NCBI GenBank assembly: GCA_018221285.1 | Contig: JAAOYJ010000003.1 | Location: 151,030 to 215,029 of the forward strand | Source: Candidatus Pacearchaeota archaeon | GTDB lineage: Archaea > Nanobdellota > Nanobdellia > Pacearchaeales > GW2011-AR1 | Direction: 5' to 3' | DNA: 64,000 bases | Shown here: piece after piece, positions 9,031 through 17,650 of the stretch | How the letters are laid out: every line of letters begins with the position of its first letter | Numbering within the stretch: the stretch's first letter is position 1 | Made by a program: the position numbers and the translations under genes | Notes under the pieces: model-generated | What the model saw: only the letters and a program-made list of their open reading frames with translations | The model's database searches: none | Told to the model about the DNA's origin: nothing

Positions 9031-9569
9031 ATCTCCCTCCCGGCCTTATGCGTAATATAAATTCCATCTTGGAAAACTCTTTGATCTTTGTTTTTTATCT
9101 TCGTAGCAGTTTCAAAATTAGCAGAAGCCTGTCCAGCAATCTCTCTATCCACAGAACTAATTGTGATTATCTGTCCATCAATTTTAACCTCAGCACCTTT
9201 TGGTACATTAACCATCCTCGAAATATTTTCTCCTAGAAAATTCTTAATCTCAACTTCATCTCCCTTAAGTTCCACGCTCATCGGGAAATGGCTAAAACAA
9301 ACTTTCAACTTATATTCAAACTTTTCCTGGACCCCATTAATCATATTTCTCACATGTGCAGCAATTGTGTTCATCATTTTCTTTTCTGTCTTTGTAGATT
9401 TCTTATTTCCAATAAAAACATTATTATCTTTAACCTCAAACTCCAATTTCCCAAGATTAAACTTCTTCTTAACCTCTCCTTCTTGTCCTGTAACTGTTAC
9501 ACTACCATTCTCTTGCTTAACCTCAACCCCTGCAGGGATTTCAATTGTTTGTGATAATGATTTTTTCAT
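9027..9569 (-). CDS. rpl6: ribosomal protein uL6
   Basis: IEIPAGVEVKQENGSVTVTGQEGEVKKKF...RVFQDGIYITHKAG. Confidence 0.95.
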   Translation of the reverse strand: MKKSLSQTIEIPAGVEVKQENGSVTVTGQEGEVKKKFNLGKLEFEVKDNNVFIGNKKSTKTEKKMMNTIAAHVRNMINGVQEKFEYKLKVCFSHFPMSVELKGDEVEIKNFLGENISRMVNVPKGAEVKIDGQIITISSVDREIAGQASANFETATKIKNKDQRVFQDGIYITHKAGREM

Positions 9570-9570
9570 T

Positions 9571-9921
9571 TTAGTTTTCCCTGAATTGCTTATATTTAGG
9601 ATTTTTATGCAAGATTAAATCTAAGTCTTCAGCATGCCTTTCTAATGAATTAAAACTTAATTCTAATAACTCATCAGTCATCTCTTCTGTGCTAAACAAA
9701 CCCATTAATTCTGTGAGAGCCATCCTATATTTGGCATAAGCTCCTCTTTCTTCCATTGGAGATATATCTTGCTCAACAACATCTCTTCCTCTCAAGCAAA
9801 CTTCTCCAATTAAAAATTTAATTTCATCTAATTTACCTTCTTCTAAGTAAGGCTTTATGGATCTTTCATATTTATTCATAAATTCTGCTACAATTTGATA
9901 AGTTTTAGTATTGTCTAATCC
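9571..9921 (-). CDS. hypothetical helical protein in ribosomal operon
   Basis: Start adjusted to MGLDNTKTYQIVAEF; largely alpha-helical composition. Confidence 0.6.
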   Translation of the reverse strand, partial: GLDNTKTYQIVAEFMNKYERSIKPYLEEGKLDEIKFLIGEVCLRGRDVVEQDISPMEERGAYAKYRMALTELMGLFSTEEMTDELLELSFNSLERHAEDLDLILHKNPKYKQFREN

Positions 9922-9923
9922 CA

Positions 9924-10304
9924 TCAATAAAAAAACGCAACTAAGCACCCTCCAATTTTTTCTTCTTGAGCTTCCTCGTGGGTCATCAAACCTTTGTTTG
10001 TCGAGACAATTACTGTTCCAAGATTTCTAGCGGGCAAATACCTTCTACGATATTTCTCAATTTGATCTATGTTAACTGTAAACCTCGGCTTAATCGCCCT
10101 ACATTCTGAAAGAACGCCAATCGTAACCTCAAGCGTTTTATCCTTCGCACTAATTTTATACTTCTTTATCGCGCCCTTCTGCTTCATTATCTTCAAAACC
10201 TCAATCAACAAATTAGAAATCCTTTTAATCTTAACAGTTTCCTTTCTAGCTCTCTTCGCATTCTTTATCATGTTTAGTGCATCAGCAACTATATCTTGGC
10301 TCAT
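9924..10304 (-). CDS. rps8: ribosomal protein uS8
   Basis: DIVADALNMIKNAKRARKETV...RNLGTVIVSTNKGLMTHEEAQEEKIGGCLVAFFY. Confidence 0.96.
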   Translation of the reverse strand: MSQDIVADALNMIKNAKRARKETVKIKRISNLLIEVLKIMKQKGAIKKYKISAKDKTLEVTIGVLSECRAIKPRFTVNIDQIEKYRRRYLPARNLGTVIVSTNKGLMTHEEAQEEKIGGCLVAFFY

Positions 10305-10615
10305 ATTAATTCCTCCATTCTACTTTTAATAGTATTATTTGCACGATGGATTCCTTGATATGCTCTTGTACATGCAATCATGCCCAATTTTTGAGAATCA
10401 GAATCACAAAGAGTCTTGTAATCTTGTATTAGCTTAGAGTAATGTTCTAATTCATCTAATGATCTAGCATTTTTAGCTGCAGTTTCTATCATCCTTGGAA
10501 GTATGTCAGGGGATTTATTAATACTTATCTTTTTTCTTGAAAAAGATTTTTTCATCTTCATTTCCCATTCTTCTATTTCCCTTCCTAGTTCTTCTGCTGT
10601 TTGTATTTTCGTCAT
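10301..10615 (-). CDS. hypothetical helical protein in ribosomal operon
   Basis: Start adjusted to MTKIQTAEEL; 4-nt overlap with uS8. Confidence 0.6.
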   Translation of the reverse strand: MTKIQTAEELGREIEEWEMKMKKSFSRKKISINKSPDILPRMIETAAKNARSLDELEHYSKLIQDYKTLCDSDSQKLGMIACTRAYQGIHRANNTIKSRMEELI

Positions 10616-10616
10616 T

Positions 10617-10847
10617 TTAACTATATTTTTTAAACCCAATCTCTTCAGCGATTTCCCTGAAGCAGTGTCTACATACATTTAATTGATATGAATTTATCAT
10701 GGCTCCAAACCTTCCACACCTCTCACACTTCTTCGCAGCGATTCCCATCTTCCGATCCTTTGGCTTACAATGCTTTATGAACTTAGCTTTTATCGCAGGC
10801 TTTGCATCCAATTGCTTAAATATTTTTTTCCAATCAGACGCAGTCAT
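10617..10847 (-). CDS. rps14: ribosomal protein uS14
   Basis: CERCGRFGAMINSYQLNVCRHCFREIAEEIGFKKYS. Confidence 0.95.
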   Translation of the reverse strand: MTASDWKKIFKQLDAKPAIKAKFIKHCKPKDRKMGIAAKKCERCGRFGAMINSYQLNVCRHCFREIAEEIGFKKYS

Positions 10848-11059
10848 TTTCTGCCTCCCATCTGTTTAGTGAATTCATCTAATGAATTTTCAGGCACCCC
10901 TGAATCTATTGCTAATTGTCTTGCAATATCACTCTTCCTTATAGATTCAACTTTGATATTCTCATCCACAGGACTATTTGTTACTAATGCTGCAACCTTT
11001 ATACTATACAAGGCATTCCTCCAATTATCGTATTTATTATCTCTTTCCATCTTACTCAA
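10844..11059 (-). CDS. hypothetical protein in ribosomal operon
   Basis: 71 aa, overlaps uL5 stop and uS14 start. Confidence 0.6.
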   Translation of the reverse strand: MSKMERDNKYDNWRNALYSIKVAALVTNSPVDENIKVESIRKSDIARQLAIDSGVPENSLDEFTKQMGGRK

Positions 11060-11600
11060 ACTTCGTTTTGAAGTTATCCTCCATGAATTTAATTATTTCT
11101 TCTTTCGAAATCATTTGTCTCTTAGGAACCTTACCTTTCTTTATCTTTTTTAACTTAACTCTTCTACCAGTTCTCTTGAAAACAACAGTAACATCAAACC
11201 CAATAATCCCAATCTCTCTCTGATACTCAATTCCTGGAATCTCAATATACTCTTTCACTCCAAACGAAAAGTTATTCTCACTCATTTGTTTTTTCTTTAA
11301 CTGATTATCAACTGCTGCTAACATTCTCTTCAAGATTTCTTCTGCTCTTTTCCTAATTGTAACCATTGCTCCAATCTCTAACTGGGGCCTAACTCCTAAT
11401 GAAGGAATTCTCTTTCTTGAACTTGTCCTCGCAGGCTTCTTACCTGTAAGCAATTCAAGAAGCTTAACTCCTTTCTCAAGCGGATCTCCAATCCCTCCGA
11501 CACTAAGCACAACCTTCTCAATCTTTATTTCTCTCATTATATTTGCCCCTTCATTCCGTGTTTTGGGGTACATCTGGCGGTGCTGTTTTTTCCCTTCCAT
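11052..11600 (-). CDS. rpl5: ribosomal protein uL5
   Basis: MREIKIEKVVLSVGGIGDPLEKGVKLLELLTGKKPARTSSRKRIPSLGVRPQ; repeat-derived N-terminal extension. Confidence 0.95.
   Translation of the reverse strand: MEGKKQHRQMYPKTRNEGANIMREIKIEKVVLSVGGIGDPLEKGVKLLELLTGKKPARTSSRKRIPSLGVRPQLEIGAMVTIRKRAEEILKRMLAAVDNQLKKKQMSENNFSFGVKEYIEIPGIEYQREIGIIGFDVTVVFKRTGRRVKLKKIKKGKVPKRQMISKEEIIKFMEDNFKTKFE
11543..11583 (-). repeat. in-frame palindromic repeat, copy 2 (N-terminus of uL5)
   Basis: ttgccccttcattccgtgttttggggtacatctggcggtgc; encodes MYPKTRNEGAN. Confidence 0.8.
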
Positions 11601-12250
11601 TATTCTACCACCATTAATTGTTTAATTAAAACATTAATATCATCTTTATCCACATTCAACTTTGCCATTTTTCTTTCAAGCATTATCTTCTCTATCACCC
11701 CGTGCTTTCCTGCGTGTTTACCGTCGAAAACAACTGCTTTCGCCTTTTCTTTCAGTGGAAGACATTTTGTTATTTTCTTATCTTTGAAACTCATAACCAC
11801 AGAATCTCCTGTATTACATTTAACCTCTGAAAGGAAATTTCCTCCTCCTCTCAAATTCAACTGAACCTTCTTTCCCTTCAATGTTTTCTTTCCAATAATC
11901 TTTGCCACCTTCTGATTCAACTCACTTTCCTTAATCTCTTCAAGCGAATATTTTCCAAGTTTTGACAGAACCACTCTATAATGTTTCTTCGACGGAACCA
12001 CACTTATCGTGTCAAACAAAAGCGCAGCATTCTTGTCATCTGTAGCTAGCTTATTATTATGCAAAATCTTTTTCTCATGAATCGCCCTCTTAACTTCCTT
12101 TCTATTCTGACAAACTCCTAACATATCTCTAAACACAATCAAAAGAGGAACTCCTCTCTGAGGATTAAAGTTAGGTCTAACCACATACTTCGTACCCTTC
12201 CTCGGAATCGGCCATCTCTTTGGTGCTTTGTGTCTTTTTAGGTGTGCCAT
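11600..12250 (-). CDS. rps4e: ribosomal protein eS4
   Basis: MAHLKRHKAPKRWPIPRKGTKYVVRPNFNPQRGVPLLIVFRDML. Confidence 0.95.
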   Translation of the reverse strand: MAHLKRHKAPKRWPIPRKGTKYVVRPNFNPQRGVPLLIVFRDMLGVCQNRKEVKRAIHEKKILHNNKLATDDKNAALLFDTISVVPSKKHYRVVLSKLGKYSLEEIKESELNQKVAKIIGKKTLKGKKVQLNLRGGGNFLSEVKCNTGDSVVMSFKDKKITKCLPLKEKAKAVVFDGKHAGKHGVIEKIMLERKMAKLNVDKDDINVLIKQLMVVE

Positions 12251-12738
12251 TATTTCTTTTCCTCCTTAACTTTTTTAGTTTGAACTTTCTTTTTAGGTAT
12301 TTCTTTCTTAACTTCCACTTTCTTTGCCCCTTCATTCTGTGTTTTGGGGTACACCGAGCGGTGCCCACCCAACTTAGCCATCCTTTTCCGATCATCCAAA
12401 TTCAATTCAACAATCTGCAAGTTCGAAGCCCTCAGCGGAACATTTACTTTTGAACCTTCTTGTTTCTTAACCTGAATTCCTTCAATATATATCTTCATCA
12501 TCTTAGTCTTAACCTCTGTAACTTTACCTTTCTTCTTCTTAAACTTACCTCTCATAACAATCACAACATCCCCTTTAACAACAGGAATATTTCTCTTACC
12601 ATGCTTCGCCCTCAACTCTTTAGACAAGTTCACACTCAAAAACTTTCTCTTAAGATGCAACGGCGCATTTGCTAGATACTTTCTCTGCTTCCTCGGTTGC
12701 TTCGAGGATTTCCATGATGTACTAAATTTTGATTTCAT
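12250..12738 (-). CDS. rpl24: ribosomal protein uL24 with C-terminal extension
   Basis: QRKYLANAPLHLKRKFLSVNLSKELRAKHGKRNIPVVKGDVVIVMRGKFKKKKGKV. Confidence 0.95.
   Translation of the reverse strand: MKSKFSTSWKSSKQPRKQRKYLANAPLHLKRKFLSVNLSKELRAKHGKRNIPVVKGDVVIVMRGKFKKKKGKVTEVKTKMMKIYIEGIQVKKQEGSKVNVPLRASNLQIVELNLDDRKRMAKLGGHRSVYPKTQNEGAKKVEVKKEIPKKKVQTKKVKEEKK
12324..12364 (-). repeat. in-frame palindromic repeat, copy 3 (C-terminal region of uL24)
   Basis: ttgccccttcattctgtgttttggggtacaccgagcggtgc; encodes HRSVYPKTQNEGAK; hairpin CACCG-AG-CGGTG. Confidence 0.8.
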
Positions 12739-12739
12739 T

Positions 12740-12958
12740 TTAAACTACCTTGCCTCCGAATACCCTACTGATTCTTTGATCATATTCTGAAAAATCAAAA
12801 CCTTCTGTAAATTGTTTATTCATTAGATATATCCTTTCCAACTCTAGAAACCTCTCAGACTTCTCGCCTTTTGATATTCTAATTTCTTTACACATTTCAT
12901 TAACAATATCTTCAACTCTTTCATCCATTCTTATATCCATCATATTTTGGTTCATCAT
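12740..12958 (-). CDS. hypothetical protein in ribosomal operon
   Basis: 72 aa tightly packed between uL14 and uL24. Confidence 0.6.
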   Translation of the reverse strand: MMNQNMMDIRMDERVEDIVNEMCKEIRISKGEKSERFLELERIYLMNKQFTEGFDFSEYDQRISRVFGGKVV

Positions 12959-12959
12959 T

Positions 12960-13361
12960 TTAAACTACAATACTAGCGATTTTCGCCACAGACGGCCATC
13001 GCTCTTGCACCTCCCTTGCAACAGGTCCTTTAATCTGAGTTCCCTTAGGATTACCTTTATCATCCTTAAGAATTGCAACCGCATTATCCTCAAATGCAAT
13101 CCTCTCTCCAGTCAATCTTCTCCAAGGCCTCTTCTGCCGAATTATAACAGCGTCGAAAACCTTCCCTTTCATATCTGGAATTCCTTTACGAATACTCACT
13201 TTAACCTGATCAGCAACCTTTGCATAACCCTGCCTAGTCTTCTTTGTCTTCCCCCTCTTAACTGAAACTATCCTCACAATCTTTGCCCCACTATTATCCG
13301 AAGCAATCATATTCGCTCCTAAATTAAATGCTCGTGTTGGTTTAGCGCTTACTGGTTTCAT
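12960..13361 (-). CDS. rpl14: ribosomal protein uL14
   Basis: LGANMIASDNSGAKIVRIVSVKRGKTKKTRQGYAKVADQVKVSIRKGIPDMKGKVFDAVIIRQKRPW. Confidence 0.96.
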   Translation of the reverse strand: MKPVSAKPTRAFNLGANMIASDNSGAKIVRIVSVKRGKTKKTRQGYAKVADQVKVSIRKGIPDMKGKVFDAVIIRQKRPWRRLTGERIAFEDNAVAILKDDKGNPKGTQIKGPVAREVQERWPSVAKIASIVV

Positions 13362-13720
13362 CTTTTTTTACCTCGATTATATTTTTTTGCTAAACTGTCT
13401 ATAGTCAAATTAATTCTTTGTTCATATGCTTGATATAAAAGATTATTTCTATGTCTTTTATCAAATGAATGTCTTTTATTCATTACATCAACAAGCAATC
13501 CATGGGCTTTTACAGGATTTTTTGGGATACTTTGTTTAACAGCTTTTTCAAGTGCTTCCTCTATTTTTTGAAAATCTCTTTCTATTAGATCTTCTGGAGA
13601 TTTTTGGAAAAAATTTCTCACCACCTCTATATAATTATTAAATTCATTAATAACCCCTTTTTCAAATATGTCTAATGGTTTCCGTACTAGTCTTTCATAT
13701 ATACTAATATTATATTCCAT
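13358..13720 (-). CDS. hypothetical helical protein in ribosomal operon
   Basis: Start adjusted to MEYNISIYERL; overlaps uL14 start by 4 nt. Confidence 0.6.
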   Translation of the reverse strand: MEYNISIYERLVRKPLDIFEKGVINEFNNYIEVVRNFFQKSPEDLIERDFQKIEEALEKAVKQSIPKNPVKAHGLLVDVMNKRHSFDKRHRNNLLYQAYEQRINLTIDSLAKKYNRGKKR

Positions 13721-13721
13721 C

Positions 13722-14108
13722 TTACTTCTTCCCCCCAAATTTAATTTTCTTAACAACAACAAAATGAATTATCTTACTCAACGGCCTACACTCTTGAACT
13801 TGAATCATGTCTCCAACCTGAATATCTTTCTCCATACAAACAGGCAGACGAGCATGAATCTTTGTCTTTGACTTAGCATACCTTTCATATTTTCTAACAT
13901 AAATCATTCTTTCAAATTCAATTGCAATTCTCTTATGGAACTTACTAGTTACTGTTCCCTCGAAGGTCCTTCCCCTAATCTTTAGGTTTCCGTGAGTTGG
14001 GCAGTCTTTGTCATTACACTTAGTTTCCACTATTTTTACTTCTTTCTTAGCTCCAGCTACTTTTTTCTTTTCTTCTTTCGTCATTTTTGCTTCTGCTTTC
14101 TTTGTCAT
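13722..14108 (-). CDS. rps17: ribosomal protein uS17
   Basis: CPTHGNLKIRGRTFEGTVTSKFHKRIAIEFERMIYVRKYERYAKSKTKIHARLP. Confidence 0.95.
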   Translation of the reverse strand: MTKKAEAKMTKEEKKKVAGAKKEVKIVETKCNDKDCPTHGNLKIRGRTFEGTVTSKFHKRIAIEFERMIYVRKYERYAKSKTKIHARLPVCMEKDIQVGDMIQVQECRPLSKIIHFVVVKKIKFGGKK

Positions 14109-14139
14109 TTTCTATTTTCACATCTTTATTCGTGTATGA

Positions 14140-14439
14140 TCACTCGCTTATAGAGTCTTCCTCGAATCCGTTTTTGATCAACAGTTTTTTCATCTTCTTC
14201 CTGTGATCTCCTTGGAGCTCGATGATCTGGTCTTTTCCAGTTCCTCCGCAAGCAAGCTCGTTTTTCAGAGCCTTTGCGAGTTTCCGTACATCAACGTCTC
14301 CTTCGAATCCTTTGACCACAGTAACGATTTTCCCGTATCGTTTCCGATCCGTCGTCACTGTTATCTTCTGCGAACTCTTCACTATCTGCTCACATACACA
14401 GGCCTGCTCAGGCAAGCCACACTTTGGACATATTTCCAT
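14140..14439 (-). CDS. translation initiation factor aIF1 (SUI1/YciH family)
   Basis: CPKCGLPEQACVCEQIVKSSQKITVTTDRKRYGKIVTVVKGFEG. Confidence 0.92.
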   Translation of the reverse strand: MEICPKCGLPEQACVCEQIVKSSQKITVTTDRKRYGKIVTVVKGFEGDVDVRKLAKALKNELACGGTGKDQIIELQGDHRKKMKKLLIKNGFEEDSISE

Positions 14440-14441
14440 GT

Positions 14442-14648
14442 TTATGTTTGCTCCTTAGTATTTTTATTCTCTAAGGAATCTGATGAATCTAATGTCAGCA
14501 TCCGCGCAATAATCTTCTTAATCTCTTTAATCTTTGAACTACCTGTCTGAGCCCCAGCAACCTTTGCCTTAACAAGCTCCATTTTCAATGCTTTCAACTT
14601 CTTCTGCCTTTCAGCTTCACTTAATTTTTGTATTTCTTTGAATTTCAT
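14442..14648 (-). CDS. rpl29: ribosomal protein uL29
   Basis: MKFKEIQKLSEAERQKKLKALKMELVKAKVAGAQTGSSKIKEIKKIIARMLT. Confidence 0.93.
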   Translation of the reverse strand: MKFKEIQKLSEAERQKKLKALKMELVKAKVAGAQTGSSKIKEIKKIIARMLTLDSSDSLENKNTKEQT

Positions 14649-14881
14649 TTTTCTAATTCCTCTGCTTTCCTATCACAACTATCACAAAAACTGTCCGAAC
14701 TTGTTACAAATACTTTTTCTTTACCATATTTATCTTGGGCTTCTTCTAAAGACATCTCTCCCACCACTTTCCTTTCGGGCATAGGGCTCTTAATAATATA
14801 CACGTGCCCTTTTTCAATATCTAACCATTGCATCCCAGAACATTTTGCCGCAATATATTGGCCATCTCTTGCTACTGCCAT
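14645..14881 (-). CDS. hypothetical protein in ribosomal operon
   Basis: 78 aa, 4-nt overlap with uL29; C-terminal CDSC motif. Confidence 0.6.
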   Translation of the reverse strand: MAVARDGQYIAAKCSGMQWLDIEKGHVYIIKSPMPERKVVGEMSLEEAQDKYGKEKVFVTSSDSFCDSCDRKAEELEK

Positions 14882-14882
14882 A

Positions 14883-15572
14883 TTATTTCTTCCTCCTTAC
14901 TTTCTTCTTTGCCTTCTTCTTAACTACAACATCTGGCAACTCAGCATTTGCCATGTTATCTTTTAATGTTGCAAGCATTTCATCAGTAATCTTAATTTGA
15001 TCTTTTAACACAGCATGAGGAGAAAGTATCGCGACCTTTACTCCAACTGTTCCTGGCTTTGTCTCTGCTCTTGCCTGCGCCCTATCAACAACTTTTGCGC
15101 TGTCTCCAGCCTTCTTCAAATAACCTTGTGCAAATCTCCACGACTTTGCTCTTGAACCAGGAAGTTTACCATTTAATCTAATTTCAACTCCAAGCGCACC
15201 AGCGTCGAGAATTCTTTGCAAAGCCCTATAAGCAACAACCTTAAACCTTATCGGTCCAAACCTCTCCAACGAAAGCGCAATCTCATCTGCCATAATCTGC
15301 GCATCAAACTCTGGCTGCGCCACCTCATCAATCTCAATATGGGGATTCTCAAGTTTGTACTCCTTTTTCACCATCCTTGTCAATTCATTTATCTTCTCAC
15401 CCTTCCTTCCAATAACCAATCCTGGTTTATGGGTGGAAATAATTATCTTCTCTCCAACAGGCGTATATTCTATCCGAACCTTGCTAACCTTCCCCTTTCC
15501 AAGATTTTCCTTAATAGATTCCTTGATCGCAAACTCATCTTTCTTGAACTTAACTGTTATTCTTTCTTCCAT
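14883..15572 (-). CDS. rps3: ribosomal protein uS3
   Basis: KH domain GLVIGRKGEKINELTRMVKKEYKLENPHIEIDEV and C-terminal uS3 signature. Confidence 0.96.
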   Translation of the reverse strand: MEERITVKFKKDEFAIKESIKENLGKGKVSKVRIEYTPVGEKIIISTHKPGLVIGRKGEKINELTRMVKKEYKLENPHIEIDEVAQPEFDAQIMADEIALSLERFGPIRFKVVAYRALQRILDAGALGVEIRLNGKLPGSRAKSWRFAQGYLKKAGDSAKVVDRAQARAETKPGTVGVKVAILSPHAVLKDQIKITDEMLATLKDNMANAELPDVVVKKKAKKKVRRKK

Positions 15573-16321
15573 TATTTCTTACCTCCAACTTTTTTCTTTT
15601 TAGTTTTCTTAACTAATTTCTTCTCTCTCGCTTTAATCGTAACATGCGTCCTCTTCTTTCTTTTCCCTCCGCTTGCAAAAGGCCTTTGAGCCATATTTGC
15701 AACAGCCTCAACAATTATAGGATCTTCAACTCCATGATTATTCGCATTTGATTTCAAACTATTCAATAACATAATAAAATTCTCAGAGGCTTTCTTTGGA
15801 AATCTCCCTGACATCATTCCCTTCCCCTTTCTATGTGGAATCTCACCCTTCATTGGAACAGCTTTCTTCTTAACAACAACCATTTCCAAGTCCTCAATCG
15901 CTTTGTCAATCTTCTTTCCTTTGACAAACTTACATATTGCCATAGCATATTTCGTAGATATGTGCAAACTCTTCCCATTCACAACAACTTCTTCTTTCTC
16001 AACCATTTTTTTAGGAACAATTTTCTTTTTAGGTTCTTTTGGTTTGTCGTCTGGTTTAGATTTAGCTTCGCCTTTCGGCTCAGGAGTTTTTTCAGTAGTT
16101 AATGATTCATCTGAAGTCTTTTGTTTCTGAGTGTCACTTGTTGGTTTAGGTTTATCAATTTGAGTAATTTGTTTATCCTTACTAACATCTTTAACTTTAT
16201 CCTCGCTGATCTTCTTTTTTTTAACAACTTCTTTCTTTTCTGAAATTTTAGCCTCAGCTAACTTCCTTGTCTTCTGTGCGTCTTCCTTCATGTCTTGTGG
16301 TTGTTTAACTTCATCTGTCAT
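15572..16321 (-). CDS. rpl22: ribosomal protein uL22 with long low-complexity N-terminal extension
   Basis: C-terminal half is uL22 (STKYAMAICKFVKGKKIDKAIEDLEMVV...THVTIKAREK). Confidence 0.94.
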   Translation of the reverse strand: MTDEVKQPQDMKEDAQKTRKLAEAKISEKKEVVKKKKISEDKVKDVSKDKQITQIDKPKPTSDTQKQKTSDESLTTEKTPEPKGEAKSKPDDKPKEPKKKIVPKKMVEKEEVVVNGKSLHISTKYAMAICKFVKGKKIDKAIEDLEMVVVKKKAVPMKGEIPHRKGKGMMSGRFPKKASENFIMLLNSLKSNANNHGVEDPIIVEAVANMAQRPFASGGKRKKRTHVTIKAREKKLVKKTKKKKVGGKK

Positions 16322-16716
16322 TATTTCTTACTCTTGTGTTTAGTTCCTTTAGTTGCTCCGACTCCAAGCTTTCCATGCATGATTCTTGCCCGCGTCGGTG
16401 CAAACTCCCCGAATTTATGTCCGAGCATTTCTCCTGTAACTTCAACAGGCACAAACTTTTGACCATTATAGATTCCAATCGTCCACCCAATCATCTGGGG
16501 CACAACAACCAAATCTCTCTGATGTGTCTTTATCCGATTACCTTTCTCAAGCTTTACCTTTGAACGGTTAATAAATTTCTCAATCTCTTGGAAAGTTCTA
16601 AGCATGGTTCGTCTCTGTCTAGACTTAACCATCTTCGCAAACTCACGAACATCCAAGGTTTTCAACTCTTCAATCGTCTTTCCCTTGTATGTAAATTCTT
16701 TTTTCTTTAGTTCCAT
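16321..16716 (-). CDS. rps19: ribosomal protein uS19
   Basis: IGIYNGQKFVPVEVTGEMLGHKFGEFAPTR. Confidence 0.96.
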   Translation of the reverse strand: MELKKKEFTYKGKTIEELKTLDVREFAKMVKSRQRRTMLRTFQEIEKFINRSKVKLEKGNRIKTHQRDLVVVPQMIGWTIGIYNGQKFVPVEVTGEMLGHKFGEFAPTRARIMHGKLGVGATKGTKHKSKK

Positions 16717-16721
16717 TTTGA

Positions 16722-17408
16722 TTATTTCCTCTTCCCAGTCCTCCGAGGTCTGATAAGTCCAACCTTTCTTCCAGGAGGAGCATTTCTCTTTGCAATTTTG
16801 CTCTTTACATTCTTTGCTCTACCTGAACCAAACGGATGGTCAATCGCATTCATTTTAACCGCAGACGTTCGAGGCCATAATTTACTTTTTGATCTTTTAA
16901 TATGATGCTGTTTTCCTGCCTTGACAATCGGCTTATCCAATCTACCCGCACCAGCAGAAACTCCAATAGTTGCTCTGCAGTTTTTATGAAGCTTCTTCTC
17001 TTTCTTCGACGGAAACATTATAAAAACATCATCTCCAATAACTTTATTTATAATCGCAGAGTTTCCAGCACTCTTCATAAACTTTCCACCATCTCCTGGC
17101 CGCGATTCAATATTAAATACCTTTGTCTTCAACGGAATCTCTCCAATACTTGTAATCTGCCCACCTCCTCCAAACTTCATCTTCTCTCCCTCAAACATTC
17201 CTTTAAATGCAGGCATCATAAAACTTCCTCCACTATAAGTCACCCTAGCCAAAGGAGTTGTATGCGCAGACGAATTAAACAACTTAACAACAGTCCCCTC
17301 GCCATCAAGCTTCTTCGGATACTGCGGCCTAAACCTAAAAGCCTTTCTCCGAACTTTGTAAGTGTGAGTTCCTCTTCCCCTTCGCTGTGAAATTATTCTT
17401 TTTCCCAT
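16722..17408 (-). CDS. rpl2: ribosomal protein uL2
   Basis: MGKRIISQRRGRGTHTYKVRRKAFRFRPQYPK...AVKMNAIDHPFGSGR. Confidence 0.97.
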   Translation of the reverse strand: MGKRIISQRRGRGTHTYKVRRKAFRFRPQYPKKLDGEGTVVKLFNSSAHTTPLARVTYSGGSFMMPAFKGMFEGEKMKFGGGGQITSIGEIPLKTKVFNIESRPGDGGKFMKSAGNSAIINKVIGDDVFIMFPSKKEKKLHKNCRATIGVSAGAGRLDKPIVKAGKQHHIKRSKSKLWPRTSAVKMNAIDHPFGSGRAKNVKSKIAKRNAPPGRKVGLIRPRRTGKRK

Positions 17409-17650
17409 TACATCAACCCAAGCTTCGTAGCCACGTCAATAGCCGGAAACTTTTCATTTAATTTAACATAAGCATATTTCTTATTGCCCCGAACCAAAGT
17501 CCGCACCTTATCAACCTTAACTTCAAACACTTCCTCAACTTCTTTCTTAATCAATTCCTTAGTCTTCCGCCTGTCAGTCTCAAACGTCAGAACATTCTGC
17601 GCCTCAATCATCATCACAGCTTTTTCAGTTACTATTGGTTTTAAACTCAT
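17408..17650 (-). CDS. rpl23: ribosomal protein uL23
   Basis: KPIVTEKAVMMIEAQNVLTFETDRRKTKELIKKEVEEVFEVKVDKVRTL. Confidence 0.95.
   Translation of the reverse strand: MSLKPIVTEKAVMMIEAQNVLTFETDRRKTKELIKKEVEEVFEVKVDKVRTLVRGNKKYAYVKLNEKFPAIDVATKLGLM

Noticed and set aside
9088-9618. + strand ORFs opposite ribosomal protein genes (also 7410-7874, 17741-18313, 15216-15689 and others)
   Set aside because: Antisense to confident ribosomal protein genes, with low-complexity F/L/S-rich translations; no independent support.
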